Below, in pieces: positions 10,476 through 21,190 of a stretch of DNA of 23,997 bases (position 1 is the stretch's first letter; each line of letters starts with the position of its first letter). A model generated the notes under the pieces. The model was not told the origin of the DNA, did not search any database, and saw nothing but the letters and a program-made list of their open reading frames with translations. Origin of the DNA: Nymphaea colorata (taxonomy: Eukaryota > Streptophyta > Magnoliopsida > Nymphaeales > Nymphaeaceae); the NCBI RefSeq assembly GCF_008831285.2, contig NW_022204789.1, positions 1-23,997 on the forward strand, read 5' to 3'. The position numbers and the translations under genes were made by a program.

Positions 10476-10984
10476 TCAATGGTGGAGGGCGAATGTTGTG
10501 ACGTATGTTGGGTTGTATCTCTTCCTGGGCGATCCTGCCTCTGAGGTGCTCAAGATGGCGCTGTTCGCCATCCCTATTGGTTGATTTTGAGGAGAAATCT
10601 GCTTCAAAGCAAATAACTTCTCGTACTGTCCCAAAAGATCGGAATTGTTGCCTTTTAGCTGCTGTTACTTAGCCCGCATGATGTTTCTCACTTTTTCGGG
10701 AGCGACGGATGGGGAGGCGCCCTCGATATCAGCAACGCTGAGTATGTTCCTCACGCTGAGATACTTCCGCATGGAGGGTTATGGGTTGTTGATATGGGCT
10801 ACTGGCTAATCTTCGTTTCCGCCATAGTGTTTCTTTCCGACCCCCCAAAAGATGTTGCTGTCTCCTCCTCTGGGGAAGTTGAGGCGTCCATCGTTGCTAT
10901 TGGACCTGGGGAGGCTATCTAAAGGAAGGGTTACTTTCTCCTGAGTGGTATTTTTTGTAGTGAGAAGGAATTTTCTCTGTTCAT
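10476..10984 (-). CDS. Small basic protein, 162 aa
   Basis: Minus strand, ATG 10984-10982 to TGA 10478-10476, with one 20-nt intron at 10915-10934. Gly/Asn-rich N-terminal half (RGGDSNIFWGVGKKHYGG), then a conserved-looking block YLSVRNILSVADIEGASP and a short helix (RNIMRAKQQQLKGNNSDLL), ending RKRYNPTYVTTFALHH. The DIEGA block resembles short motifs in small eukaryotic axoneme-associated proteins, but no family can be named. It shares a 52-bp divergent promoter with the gene at 11037. Confidence 0.75.
10915..10934 (-). other. 20-nt intron
   Basis: On the coding strand GTAACCCTTCCTTTAGATAG. Splicing joins IPLRRN to LPRSNSNDGRLNFP; unspliced, the frame meets TGA. Confidence 0.9.
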
Positions 10985-11036
10985 TATTTTATTGGATAAC
11001 ACTACTGCCAGCTGGTTGTTAAATTGAATAATCGTT
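10985..11036. promoter_or_regulatory. 52-bp divergent promoter
   Basis: The whole space between two opposed start codons. AT-rich; shows how little promoter sequence these genes use. No specific motif can be named. Confidence 0.5.
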
Positions 11037-12530
11037 ATGCGTAAGAACAGATCGTTTAAGGAGAACTCCTTTGCGCGCAGTCGGGGATCCAGGGGAAAGG
11101 AGATCTCGATTTAGCTCGACAAGGCGAGGCCCACTCCTGCTGTCTCCACCCGCTATGACGAGAGCAGTCGCAATACCGACCGCCTCAATGCATCCCAATG
11201 GCAGCACAATCCTTCCCTATCCCACAATATCCTCAAGGAAATCATCAACTACAGCAACATCTCCAACTCCACCACCACCCGCAAACACCCAGCCACCATT
11301 GCAGTCTTCGACAAGTCCGCCCCATCCGATAACGTACTCTCACAACTGGCCAAGATTAGCAAAAAAGCAGGAGAAAATAACACTCGCAAAGAAACCAAAA
11401 GACTCACGCTTGACTTCGTGGAGAGTAAGGAAAATAGAGAAGAAAGGGAAGTGATTGAAATGTCCAAAAGCTTGGCCCTGGTGGATTCTACCTCGCAGCA
11501 GTGTCTGATGGGAAGGGAGGAGTCGTTTTCAGGGTGCAAGAGCGTCTCCATTTGCCAGCTCACCGAGGAGCAGAGGATGCAGCTGGAAATGGAGAGATCT
11601 CAAACCGCTACATACCTCTAACAATTGACCATCCTCGAGGAGTCGATTCAAAATTAGCACTCCTAGATGATGCCTTTCTGGGAACGCATGCTCGGCTGCG
11701 AGCAGACCATCGCCAACTTTGATGCTATCACGCAACGCCTTTAACAGTCCCTGTCTGTCCACCGCAACCGGTTAGAAGATCTCAACATTTCTCTTCTAAA
11801 CACTAACAAGCAATATTTGATCAGTCGCAGAGATTGGGACTCCAGAGGCACTGGCGCACGAGCCCAGATAGTAGAGGAGGCATAGGCTGCTCAAGAGTAG
11901 TTCTTGAGAAGAATGACGGTTAGAGATTTCGCAGACACCGTGCTTTTCAACATGAAAGTGGCTATTCCTGAGTACAAGGGAAAGACAAGCCTCCGTGGCA
12001 TATACTAGGAGCTATTCCGAAGCAGGAGCGCCAAGAAGTTCACGATGATCCTTAAAAAACACTCCGCCCACATGGATCTTTACGATGGAAGACTGTTGGC
12101 AGATTTCACGAAACGCATCAACGACCTCTAGGGCCTCTTCTTGAAAGCTGATGCTGATGCCAGGCACCCGGACCAGCCATTCCTCGATCACATTGCCCAA
12201 ATAGTAGCGGATATCGAGCAGGAACGCAACGCCACAGAGAGAGAAGAAGCATAGGCCCAAGAAAGCAGACAGAAGCTTCAATCCGCACGAGAGGAACAAA
12301 GGATCTGCGAGCAGAGCATACACCAGCTAATCGACTAAATGAACAGCCAAGTGCGAGGAGAGTACTAAAGGGAGACATAAAAATAGGCAGATTTCAAGGC
12401 CTTACTGCTGAGCAAGACGATAAGCAAATACCGAGAATTCAGGAGCATCCGCGAGAAGAGGTCGAAGATAAGCTTATTGCTGACGCGCATACAGGATAAG
12501 TTTTTGGGCATGTCTCCGCTGAATTCATGA
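11037..12530 (+). CDS. Coiled-coil protein, 497 aa
   Basis: A single exon from MRKNRSFKEN to GMSPLNS and TGA 12528-12530. The first third is polar and Ser/Asn-rich. From about residue 170 it becomes helical with a Glu/Gln-rich coiled coil (CQLTEEQRMQLEMERSQTA, QESRQKLQSAREEQRICEQS). A central segment (DFADTVLFNMKVAIPEYKGK, KKFTMILKKHSAHMDLYD) looks like a folded helical unit. About a dozen TAA/TAG codons read as Glu fall on heptad surface positions. Family not recognised. The gene after it is on the same strand, 80 bp away. Confidence 0.8.
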
Positions 12531-12610
12531 TATTTATCAATTTATTTATTTGGATTCTTCTGTCAGTCGGCTATCCTTCTCGGAGGATAATATATTGGAA
12601 CAATCGAAGA

Positions 12611-13713
12611 ATGCAAACTACCCACCCCAACAGTGACCTTCCCCTACTCAAACGCCTCCCCTTCGCTGACTCCGTTGAACAGCTCCACCGATACAACATC
12701 CACGTTGCACAGGTGTGCCTCACTTCCTCACAATCCCAGCTCCAAGCCTATAACGCTAACAAGGAAAAATATTCCCGTTAGTCCCAGCAGAAACAGGAGC
12801 AGCATGCAAAGGCGCTGGAGGAGGCGTAGTAAGCCAAGCGGAAGTCCTTATAGGCTCGTCACCGCGAGGGGAAACGGCGCAACCAGGAAAATCTAGCCAA
12901 GATCGAGCAATATCTTGCAGAAAGAAGGAATAAAATGTCCAAAAAAGAGAGACAGCTGATGGAGGAAAGTTTGGCAAGGAGGGAACAATACCTGCAAAGC
13001 CTAGCAGGGTCCTTCCACCACAGTCAAGACCGCAGAAATAGAATTAAATTGAGACAGGAAAATGAGCTACAGAGAAGTATCCTTCTACTTGAACAAAATC
13101 AAATGAAATTGCGAATGGCCAACTAGAGGAAGTTTGAGCTTTTATAGGAAGCTAAAACCACCATCAAACAGAAGAACTAAGAAGAATCTACAGCGGCTAT
13201 TGAAAATTGCCGTTAACAGGAAAATCACCGCAAAGAAATGTAGCTTCAGAGACTGGTGATGAAGTACGATGCAGCGGAAAGGCATTTATCAGGATTGGAA
13301 TCACTAATGGAGAAGCGTACAGCCGACAAGCGAAGATAGGAAGAAAAATCAATGGAAAAACATCAAAAAAAGCGAAGTGGGATCGAGGAGGAACGATTGA
13401 AAAGAGTGGAAGAGGATGGCAAGAAGGATCAAGCTAAGATAGAAAAGGCGAATCTCTCCAAATACCAGCATATCGAATCCTCAGTTGCAAATCTAGAAAC
13501 CAGGCGGTATTAATTTCCACATGTAGGAAACAGAAGGAAAGACAGCTTATGTACAATACCTTCTACTTGCAAGAAGAAACCGATAAACGAATGGATGCCA
13601 TTTTGCACAAACACCATAACAGTCAAGTTCTGCTGGCAAATTCTAAGGCCCAAAAAGAACGATTGCACAGCAGCAACCTGCAGGATAGTTTCAGAGCCAC
13701 GCTCCGTTCCTGA
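12611..13713 (+). CDS. Charged coiled-coil protein, 360 aa
   Basis: ATG 12611 (MQTTHPNSDLPLLKR) to TGA 13711-13713, with one 20-nt intron at 13507-13526. After about 80 residues it is one continuous, highly charged helix (KQEQHAKALEEAEEAKRKSL, RRNKMSKKERQLMEESLARR, KRRSGIEEERLKRVEEDG is the type of composition), like trichohyalin/plectin-homology or other axonemal rod proteins. The last 60 residues (LMYNTFYLEETDK region to FRATLRS) are also helical. An earlier in-frame ATG at 12527 overlaps the previous stop and is unlikely. Function unknown; a filament or microtubule-associated role is a guess. Confidence 0.78.
13507..13526 (+). other. 20-nt intron
   Basis: GTATTAATTTCCACATGTAG. Splicing joins NLETRR to KQKERQLMYNTFYL and continues the coiled coil to the TGA at 13711. 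Confidence 0.92.
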
Positions 13714-13824
13714 TCATTTAAATGGCTGGCTTTCCAGCAGACTATCTATCACATCATCATACACCACGCCATCATATATTATATTCTATCTCTGACTGCT
13801 GCTAAGGCAAAGGTGTTATTTATA
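13714..13824. other. Convergent 3' gap with a shared CAT-rich motif
   Basis: 111 bp between two convergent stop codons. Contains CATCATACACCACGCCATCAT-like sequence at 13755-13775 that recurs, lacking three bases, at 16839-16856 downstream of another minus-strand gene. Confidence 0.4.
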
Positions 13825-16026
13825 TCAAAATAAGATGCGCTGCTTCTTATTCCTGCCCTGGTACTCCTTGAGTCTTTCGATGTTCTGCAGCCAGGGGTGC
13901 TAGAGTGCCTGTTTTGTGGTGATCCTAGTGGCGGCAGGAGTGAGTATCTTGAGAATAAGATCCTTTGCCTCTTCTGAGACATTGCTCCAGTGGTTGTTGC
14001 GGAGACTGATATTGCAGCTGATCGTCATTTCCTGGATTTCCTCTATGTAGTTGGACTGGAAAGGCAAATATCCATAGAGCATGAAGTAAAGAATGATGCC
14101 CAAGCTGAACGTATCGATCTTTTAGTCATATTCCCGCATTTGGTACACCTAAGGAGCAATGAAGCCAGGCGTTCCTGCGTATTTCTCACGATCCGTAAGA
14201 TCTTTCAGCTTATCTTTGTACACTCCGAATCCAAAGTCAATCAGTTTCACTCGCTTTACCATCTTCTTGTCCTCACCCATTATGATCTACATTACTACAA
14301 TCTTACCATGACGTTTTCTGGCTTGAGATCGCGGTGGATGATGCCTGACTAGTTCAGATATAAAATGGTATCCACCAGCTGTCTGAAGATTGCAGCTGCC
14401 TCATACTCTTCCAAGAAGGTATTTTTACGCGTGTATTCGAAGAGATCTCCTTATGAAAGAAGCTAAGTAACGATATAGAGGTGAGTCTTTGTCTTGAACT
14501 CTTCGTAATATTTGACGATGTTCGGGTGATGGACCTGTCTCAAGATTCCACACTCTCTCTTAAGCACTTCACGCTCTCCGTCTGTCAATTTCGATAGCTA
14601 GATTACCTTGATGGCAACGAATTTATCAGTTTGCTTATCCTTGCCGCGGTAAACGTTGGAAAAATTGCCACCACCGATACGCTAAAGCTTCAAGAACTTG
14701 TCAAAGACTGATAATTCCTTGAAGTCTGCCAGCTGCTTCATCCAATCATCCCGAATCGACCTGTTCTCAAACAAAAACTCGCGTTAGGGGTAAATGCCGT
14801 CTCTATGTGTGATCCTGATGCCTGTTTCCTCTCCTCTATCAAGCGGTTGTGCAGCAAGTCCTTCAAGGTTGATGAGATCCTTGGGAATTTTGCTTATCTT
14901 GTGAGGAAAAATGAAGAGTGTTGTGCGAATGAAGCGTAGATGAACTTTTTATTATCCGAAGCCGCTCACTTCTCTTGCAGGTCCCTCAATCTCCAGCTTT
15001 GCTCTCTGAAACTCAGGCCCTTCTGCAGTGACTTGCCATACATAGTTATGGAAGCCTGATAGATAAGCATCGAAGATGGAGGGATGGTCAGTGAGAAGTT
15101 TATAGAAGTTGGCTTTAGAAAAGACGTCTTTTTCCTTATCTAGATTCTGGCTGACGAAGAGGAAGGTGGCATAGCGTTTAGTGACGCTGGCGATGTTAGA
15201 CTTAAGCTGAGCTGACTTGCGTGCCTTTTTGAGTTATACTTGTGTTGAGCTTCCAATCTTATTCTCCTATTCATGCGGAATAGGTGCTAAAGCTGCAGAG
15301 TGTCGTTCCTTTTTGAAGATCTCAGGCACTCCTATCTTCTTATTGCGTCGTTATTGTTCGAGCGTTTATTTGATGCGGGTCTGCATTTCGATATACTCAT
15401 GCGAGTCTGGAGCGTATACCGAGTAGACGTTGACTTTTCGATTGGTGAGATCGTTGTTGTTGGTCTCTGAGGTCTCTTCGATGATGGTCTTATCTTCGAA
15501 CTTCCTCTCGGGGCCGAAGTAGTAAGTGAGCATGTTGTCTCCAAGGTACTTCAGGAAGTGTTCCTCGAACAACATCTTGTTGAGCTCAGCGACTGGGTAG
15601 CTGAACAACTGAATGGGCGAAGGCTTACAATTTTCAAAAGTTAACTGTATCTGATGCCTCCTGAGTTCTCCACGCCGTAGAACTCGAACAGGACATCGGC
15701 TCGCTCTTCGAAACTTCCCTTCACCATCAGTTCGAAGGCCTGCAGGAAGTCCTCCTTGCTGATCTGGCCGCTTTTGTTCTTGTCGAACTTGAGAAAGAGC
15801 AGCTCGGCCATTAGACCGCTGGCGTGGAAGAACACCTCGAAAGTCTATCTACTCACGATGTTGTTCTTGCTTCGCTTCGCCAAGTCACTGTACATTTTGC
15901 TTAGTAGCTCCTCTTAGAGCTGTGAAACTGCATCAGCAGATGATTACACTTCGATTGCTTGACTACCTCGCCTTTGCTGATCACCGGCTCTCTCGGTTGA
16001 GGCCTACCAGACACGCACGTCCCCAT
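13825..16026 (-). CDS. CDPK7-like kinase: N-acyl site, EF-hand, PH, kinase (713 aa)
   Basis: Starts MGTCVSGRPQ: Gly2 and Cys4 form a likely myristoylation/palmitoylation site anchoring it to membrane. One canonical EF-hand loop, DKNKSGQISKED (residues 75-86), binds calcium; a second (GVENSGGIRYSE) is degenerate. Helical linkers lead to a PH-like domain (about 325-430, ending in an alpha helix with DDWMKQL), then a CAMK-type kinase (about 436-695): GGGNFSNV, Lys460 in VAIK, HRDLKPEN with Asp553, DFGFG with Asp577, and APE whose Glu606 is TAG (14149-14151). EF-hand before PH before kinase is the order of apicomplexan CDPK7. Calcium and phosphoinositide control are inferred. Three 20-nt introns. 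No C-terminal EF-hands, unlike ordinary CDPKs. Confidence 0.92.
14287..14306 (-). other. 20-nt intron in the kinase domain
   Basis: Coding strand GTAAGATTGTAGTAATGTAG, right after HRDLKPENVM. Splicing restores the frame into the DFG segment. Confidence 0.95.
15609..15628 (-). other. 20-nt intron after the EF-hand
   Basis: Coding strand GTAAGCCTTCGCCCATTCAG. Splicing joins SELLKI to LFSYPVAELNKML. Confidence 0.93.
15928..15947 (-). other. 20-nt intron near the N-terminus
   Basis: Coding strand GTAATCATCTGCTGATGCAG. Splicing connects the MGTC start to SQLEEELLSKMYSDL and the EF-hand; the unspliced frame meets TGA. Confidence 0.9.
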
Positions 16027-16151
16027 ATAAGAAGTATTATAAAGAAGAGCAGCCACAGCAAGAGTAATTACATAGCCTACACGCTATTATCTACCCAGGT
16101 TTCACCTTCCCACCCGACCGCCACTCCATCATTCACATCATTAAAAGTGCA

Positions 16152-16811
16152 TCATCTGTTCCTTCCAATCGTGAACTATTCAAGCTCGTCTTCTTCCTTA
16201 CTAGCTACCGAGCTTCTCTGGCTGGACATGTAGGGATTGTTCTGGAACTGTTTTAGCTTGGCTCTGGATACTGGGTCCATCTTGATCGGGCGCAATAGAC
16301 TGCCTTCCTCGGTGAGGTGATTGAGCTCGTCGTTGAGACGACCCATGTCGTTGGTGTTCTTTCCTTGTTACTTTCGCTCGCTAAAGGTCTCCACAACGGT
16401 ATCGTGCTATGCAAATTTGGAGCCACAGGAGCAAGTCCAAGCACTCGCGAACCCAGTGCACTGGTCGCAGTTATTGCGCGTGCATTCCTTGGAGAGGCAA
16501 TCGTGCTCCTTGAAGGAGTGTTTGCAGAGACATTTGAAATCGTATGCGCCATGGGAAGGGATATAGTCGAAGCATCTGCATTTGCATTTGGGTGCGGTGC
16601 AGGGCGCTTTCTTGCCTGAGGGATTGAGGTAGTTGTGGTCCTTGAATTTGTGGTTGCAGAAGCATTTTGTTTCCGGACCGATCATCTTGCAGTCCTGTCC
16701 TCGCTTGTTGCGCCAGGAGAGGTAAAGCCGGTTCTTAGATTTTTAGGAGATGGGAAGGCCCACCGGCTGACCGATGTCCATTTTCTCCAACTCCTCAGGA
16801 GTTACATACAT
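16152..16811 (-). CDS. FAM221A-like cysteine-rich protein, 219 aa
   Basis: Single exon, MYVTPEELEKM to TGA 16154-16152. It matches the FAM221 family along its length: TPEE near the start, NRLYLSWRNKRGQDCK, MIGPETKCFCNHKFKDHNY, then PKCKCRCFDYIP, FKCLCKHSFKEHDC, CDQCTGF, WTCSCGSKFAEHDTVVET and SERK. The regular Cys/His pairs suggest bound metal. Human FAM221A is poorly characterised; no activity is known. The tail (residues about 165-219) is polar. Stop and start spacing to neighbours is 125 and 44 bp. I am confident of the family from remembered consensus, not from a search. Confidence 0.9.
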
Positions 16812-16855
16812 TCGCTTAAGAAATGCTATAATCACACACATCATACACGCCATCA

Positions 16856-17374
16856 TCAGACTTCTCTGGGTGACTATTTTTGGTTGCTGGTATCACGAAT
16901 TCTCCTGGAAAGTTTGCGATAAAGCTCATATGCCTCTATGGACTTGGCCATCTTTCTCCTTTTTTGAGACTTCTCCAGGGAAAGATGGGCAATGCTTTGT
17001 TGCAGATGATGATTTTAGCGTTGAATCCGTTGTGCCTCTTCTTCCTTGGCCAGTTTGTTCTCCTTGAGTTTCATGGTCCCTATTTTGGGCAGTTTCACCC
17101 CTCCGTTCTCAATCTCATGCAATCTGCGCAGGCAATTCTTGTATTCTGCGTCGTTTGGGTCGAGCATGAGTTTCACTTGGCGTTGTCCCTGTTTATACTT
17201 ATCTAGAAGAGGAGCGATGTTATTTTTGTTGACCATGTAATCAGAGGTACACTTCTTGGGAGGAGTCTTGAGGTTTTAGAGGGTGCGGAGGTGGCGAGAG
17301 TAACGCAGGTCCTGGATCTTTTCGTAGACTGGGTCTTGGATAACAACCCGCGATTTCGAACGATTTACTTCCAT
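16856..17374 (-). CDS. Small coiled-coil protein, 172 aa
   Basis: Single exon from ATG 17374-17372 (MEVNRSKSRVVIQDPVYEK) to TGA 16858-16856. The middle (DKYKQGQRQVKLMLDPND) and the segment KEEEAQRIQRENHHLQQS are helical; the latter, with RIxxEN followed by a leucine-rich helix, loosely recalls CFAP97/hemingway ciliary proteins, but the match is weak and I do not assign it. TAA codons at the RTLEN and QRENHH positions read as Glu. Same strand and close spacing to FAM221A and the PH-TPR gene. Confidence 0.72.
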
Positions 17375-17440
17375 TATAATACAATAACCTTCCGAAAAGA
17401 AAGTGAGATGAATGCAAACACTCAAAGAAGAGAAAATGAA

Positions 17441-20400
17441 TCAGATGAGGTTCGGATTGTTTTGTAGGATTAAACTCTAGGAGAGACTGTTCCTGTCGAT
17501 AGAACCTATAAACATGTTCTTCTCTTCGAGAGAAGCTTGTTCTCCTCTGCCAAGCTTTTTAAAGGTAGTTTCCAGCCAATTCCACTCCAGTAGCTTCGGA
17601 GGTGAGCTTCCTTTATGATACTCTAAGAAGATGATGAGGTTATCACGCTCCCCGTCAGAGCAACTTTCTCCAATTATGCAACAAAGATGCGTATTAATTC
17701 TCCTGCACTCCTCTTCTGCCAGTCCACCTGTCGTCTGCTTCCCCAATATCTGTCTGTGCCAAGTTTTCTTCTCTCTTACTGAACCGCAGCATTATAGGCC
17801 ACGCATAAACACTTCATAAATTTTCTCCTTATTTTTACCCTCAGCCAGTATGTTGCTTAATGCAGCAGTCAAAAAGCTCAGAGCTTTCGGCCTATTTTTA
17901 GCGCGATAGTAAAGTTATCCCAGCAGATGCTGCACCTATGCATTGTTTTAGGAAATGGATTCAGGCAATTCTTTTTGGAGAAAATCTAGGAGGACATGAG
18001 GATCAGTATCCTGCCGTAGGAGATTTCTAGCAAAATCCAAAAGAACTTTCTGGCGGTATTCAGGACTCTAGTGCAGGATGCGTCGATACACTTGTATGAC
18101 TTCTGGGATGTGACCCTGCCTGCTCAACAGATCGGCAATCAAAAAATATACTTATACCAGTTTTGCCTTGCAGCGACTGCCGTAAAGATATTCAGTTTCC
18201 TCCAGCAAAGTCTTAAGAGTGGAGAGAGCACGAGATACATCCTACACTGCCTATAGGCATTGCGCTTGCAATTAAAGAACTCTTAGCCTTCTAGGGTCAT
18301 GCAAACTCATCATTTGTTGGCAAAGTTAGAGCTGCTCAAGTGCTTGAGGGCATTGGCCAAGACTTATGTGCATGTTAACTTCTCTCATAAGAGTCTCTGA
18401 ATAGTCCTCTTCCAGCTGTTTGAAATAGTTGAGTGATTTTTACGCAATCTCATATTTCTTGTCACAGAGGTAGCGTTCAAAGTTGTTGGCAAAGACGCTC
18501 ACGTCAAGCACAGAGAGACTGAACTTCCTTTTCACTGGAGCAGTAAAATAAGAAAATTATGTAGTGTTTTGAGACAATTTTGCCTTCATTTTGATGCCTA
18601 AGAGTCTCTATATATAGTAGAGCAGCATTCCGCTGATTCTATTTTCTTCCTTATCAGAAGCTTCCTCCATGAAAGCTGAAGGACTTTTCAGGAAATCTTC
18701 AAAAAATTAAAATTCATTGTTGGTATCATCAGTATAGGGTGTGTTGGCTTTCATAATCCTCTTCAGTTATCTGCAAAAAGTGATGATTTCTGCCACTTGT
18801 AGCCTTTCTTTCGCGTTGACTTACACTTACTTGGCCTATTAAAACAGCTTTTTCGATGTAATTGAGATGTTGCTTTTCCTGTTTGAGGATAGGAAGTCGT
18901 GATTTTTTTAAGGAAACCTACAAATGGAAGTTTAGTCCTCCTTAGTGGCTTTGAAGTAGAGAGTGGGCTGCAGTATGGAGTAAACGGCTCCATGACATTC
19001 AAAATCACTCAAAGCTAAGTTGTAGACCGGAATCGATGGACCAAGCTGCTTCAGATATTGCGAATTAACGGTGTTTTCTCGCAAAGGAGGGACCATTTTT
19101 GCAAGAGCTGTATACCCCTTGTACTCGACGAGGCAGGCAAAGGGGACTCTGAGTGGAAATGAAGGCTTTTTCTTGAGGATTGTCAATATGATTTCATTGA
19201 GGTGATTGTATATCTTGAAGCATCTCTTAAGTCGTTGGTGGTTTTCATTGGGATAGATAAGTCTTTCGCTTCCTTATGTCCTGATCACTCTTCCCCTCTC
19301 ACACACGATTTCTATTTCAAACATATTTCGATCTATGGTAAGAGATTAGCGAGGACGATTGAAGTCGATGTAGTTCACAATTAGGTCGGTAGCCTTCCTG
19401 CTTGCCTTGCCCACGAACTCTGCCAACTGTAGCTACCTAGCTATTCTCTCCTTTACATCTGAGCTTCGGTATATTTGCCCTATTTACCAAAAATAGTCAT
19501 AGTTTTACACCTCGTGGGTTTATATCTTCACCTAAGAAATGTAGGAAATAGTATTGCGGAAGAGGTTGAGAGTGTCTCGTTCGTTTGTGAGGGGATTCAC
19601 ACTGAATTCGCTTTTGAAGGAATACCTGCTGAGCTTGGACGGTTGCCTTCCTCCCTCCAGAACTTCAATTAATTCCCTCTCATATTATGTTTGGATTGAT
19701 TCTTCCCGCACAACTACTTCTCTCGAGCCACGCTACGTCAGCATCGGTGATTCTGACTTGATCGATTCCCTCAATCTCTTGTACTCCTATTATTCCCTCT
19801 TTTCTCTCTAAAGCATCATTCTGAGCCTTTCCTCCTCCTACCTTCTCTACTTCTCTTCTCTCACTTTCTCTTCAAGCAGTTGTTTGGCTCTTCGGTTGTT
19901 CTCTATCTCTTCGGTCATCTTGCGTATCTGCTCTTCCTTGTACTTCAATTGTTAATTGAAGGTGGCTGCCTGTTCCTACGCTCTTCTTGCCTATTCCTTG
20001 ATGATATCATCAGCAATCGAGACTTCTTTAGTGCCTATGGATGAGTCACTGGGTGGCAAATCGATGGCTATTTCAGATACTGTTGGCATTGGCTTTATTT
20101 ATGGAATTGGAGGCAGCTTTTACTCATCTTCTTCGTAAGGAATATCAGGTAGCTTTTATTACTTTTTGGTAATTACGATTGGATTGAGCTTTATCGGCTC
20201 TTCCTTAGATATAAATGGCTCCTTTTGTACTTCATTTTTAGGATTCACTTTACTCTCAGTTACAATAGGCACTTCTTGAATGTTAATTCCTTTCTTCTCT
20301 TTCTACTTTTACTTCTCTAATTATTTCTATTTCTATTTCTATTTCTCCTTCTCCTTCTCTTTCTCTTTCTCTTTCTATTTCTATTTTTCCTTCTACTTTT

Positions 20401-21190
20401 CCTTCTCCTTTTATTTCTCTTTAACTTTATCTTTTTCTTTTTCCTTCTCTTTTTATTTCTCCTTTTCTTTGAAGCTGCTGATGGTATTTTTTGGGGTAAT
20501 TTATTCATCATATTCTTCATTAGATTATTGAATTTCAAAGATGCCTGACTCTTTATCCATCTTATATTTGCTTTACGGACTGAGATTGCTTGTGGCCCTG
20601 TTTTGAGTGGGGGAATTATTGTTGTTGATGGCGTGGGTGGGAGAGAGGGTGATGGGAGCCGATGCGCGTTGAGGAAGTGAGCTGCGTATCTGAGGGTCAA
20701 AGTTAGCCATGTATTCTGCGAACTTGTCGAACTTGTCTTGGCTCTTGACGAAATGCTGCTTTAGCTTCACAAGAGAACCATACCAAAGCCTGCATTTCAT
20801 AACCGTAGCGAAGATGAACTTCCACTCTTCAAGATCTTCGCTGTTGGGCTTGACGGGCATATTATAATTTTTGGAGGAGAGACTCTTGCGTATGTCTTCT
20901 CGGTCGATCATGTCCTTATCGTAGAAGGTGATGACGAGGGTGCTGCTCTTGGCGGATTCCAATTTGATGGTCTGTATGGAGCGTATTTCGATGGAGCACT
21001 TGGGGAACTCCTTGAGAGTGCTCATGAGGTTGGGTTCGTGTCCCTTGTAGTCTGCGGGGACGTTGCTGAAGTAGTATAGGAAGCCGTCCTTTATCATCAG
21101 CAGTCGCTTGTTGGTGAAGATCCCCGATTTGCTGCTCTTCTCCACCGTTTAGGATAATTCAAACGTCTATGGGTCACTGATCCCCTCCAT
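17441..21190 (-). CDS. PH / Lys-Glu tract / coiled-coil / TPR protein, 1249 aa
   Basis: One intronless frame of 3750 nt, ATG 21190-21188 (MEGISDPETFEL) to TGA 17443-17441. A PH-like domain (about 20-140: GIFTNKRLLMIKDGFLYYF, SSTLVITFYDKD, EEWKFIFATV) could bind phosphoinositides. A Lys-Glu tract (about 241-300) follows, then a Pro-rich linker and a coiled coil (about 397-473). A folded middle region is unassigned. From about 920 there are TPR-like helix pairs (NYFKQLEEDYSETLMREVNM, YRRILHESPEYRQKVLLDFA), suggesting a protein-binding scaffold. Dozens of UAA/UAG codons lie in good sequence. The standard code would cut this into many pieces. Function unknown; a membrane-attached scaffold is the best guess. 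Confidence 0.88.
20291..20470 (-). repeat. Lys-Glu coding microsatellite
   Basis: On the coding strand an almost pure purine tract of alternating Lys (AAA/AAG) and Glu codons; on the plus strand it is a TTTCTA/TTTCTC/CTT tract. The Glu slots hold about sixteen GAG/GAA and eleven TAG/TAA codons and no CAG/CAA. It lies between the PH domain and the coiled coil of the 1249-aa protein, and is likely to vary in length between copies or strains. Confidence 0.85.

Noticed and set aside
16317-16619. Plus-strand frames over the FAM221A gene
   Set aside because: The minus strand carries the full cysteine-rich family signature; these are shadows.
20280-20531. Phe/Ser/Tyr-repeat protein on the plus strand
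   Set aside because: It is the complement of the Lys-Glu tract inside a 1249-codon minus-strand frame.
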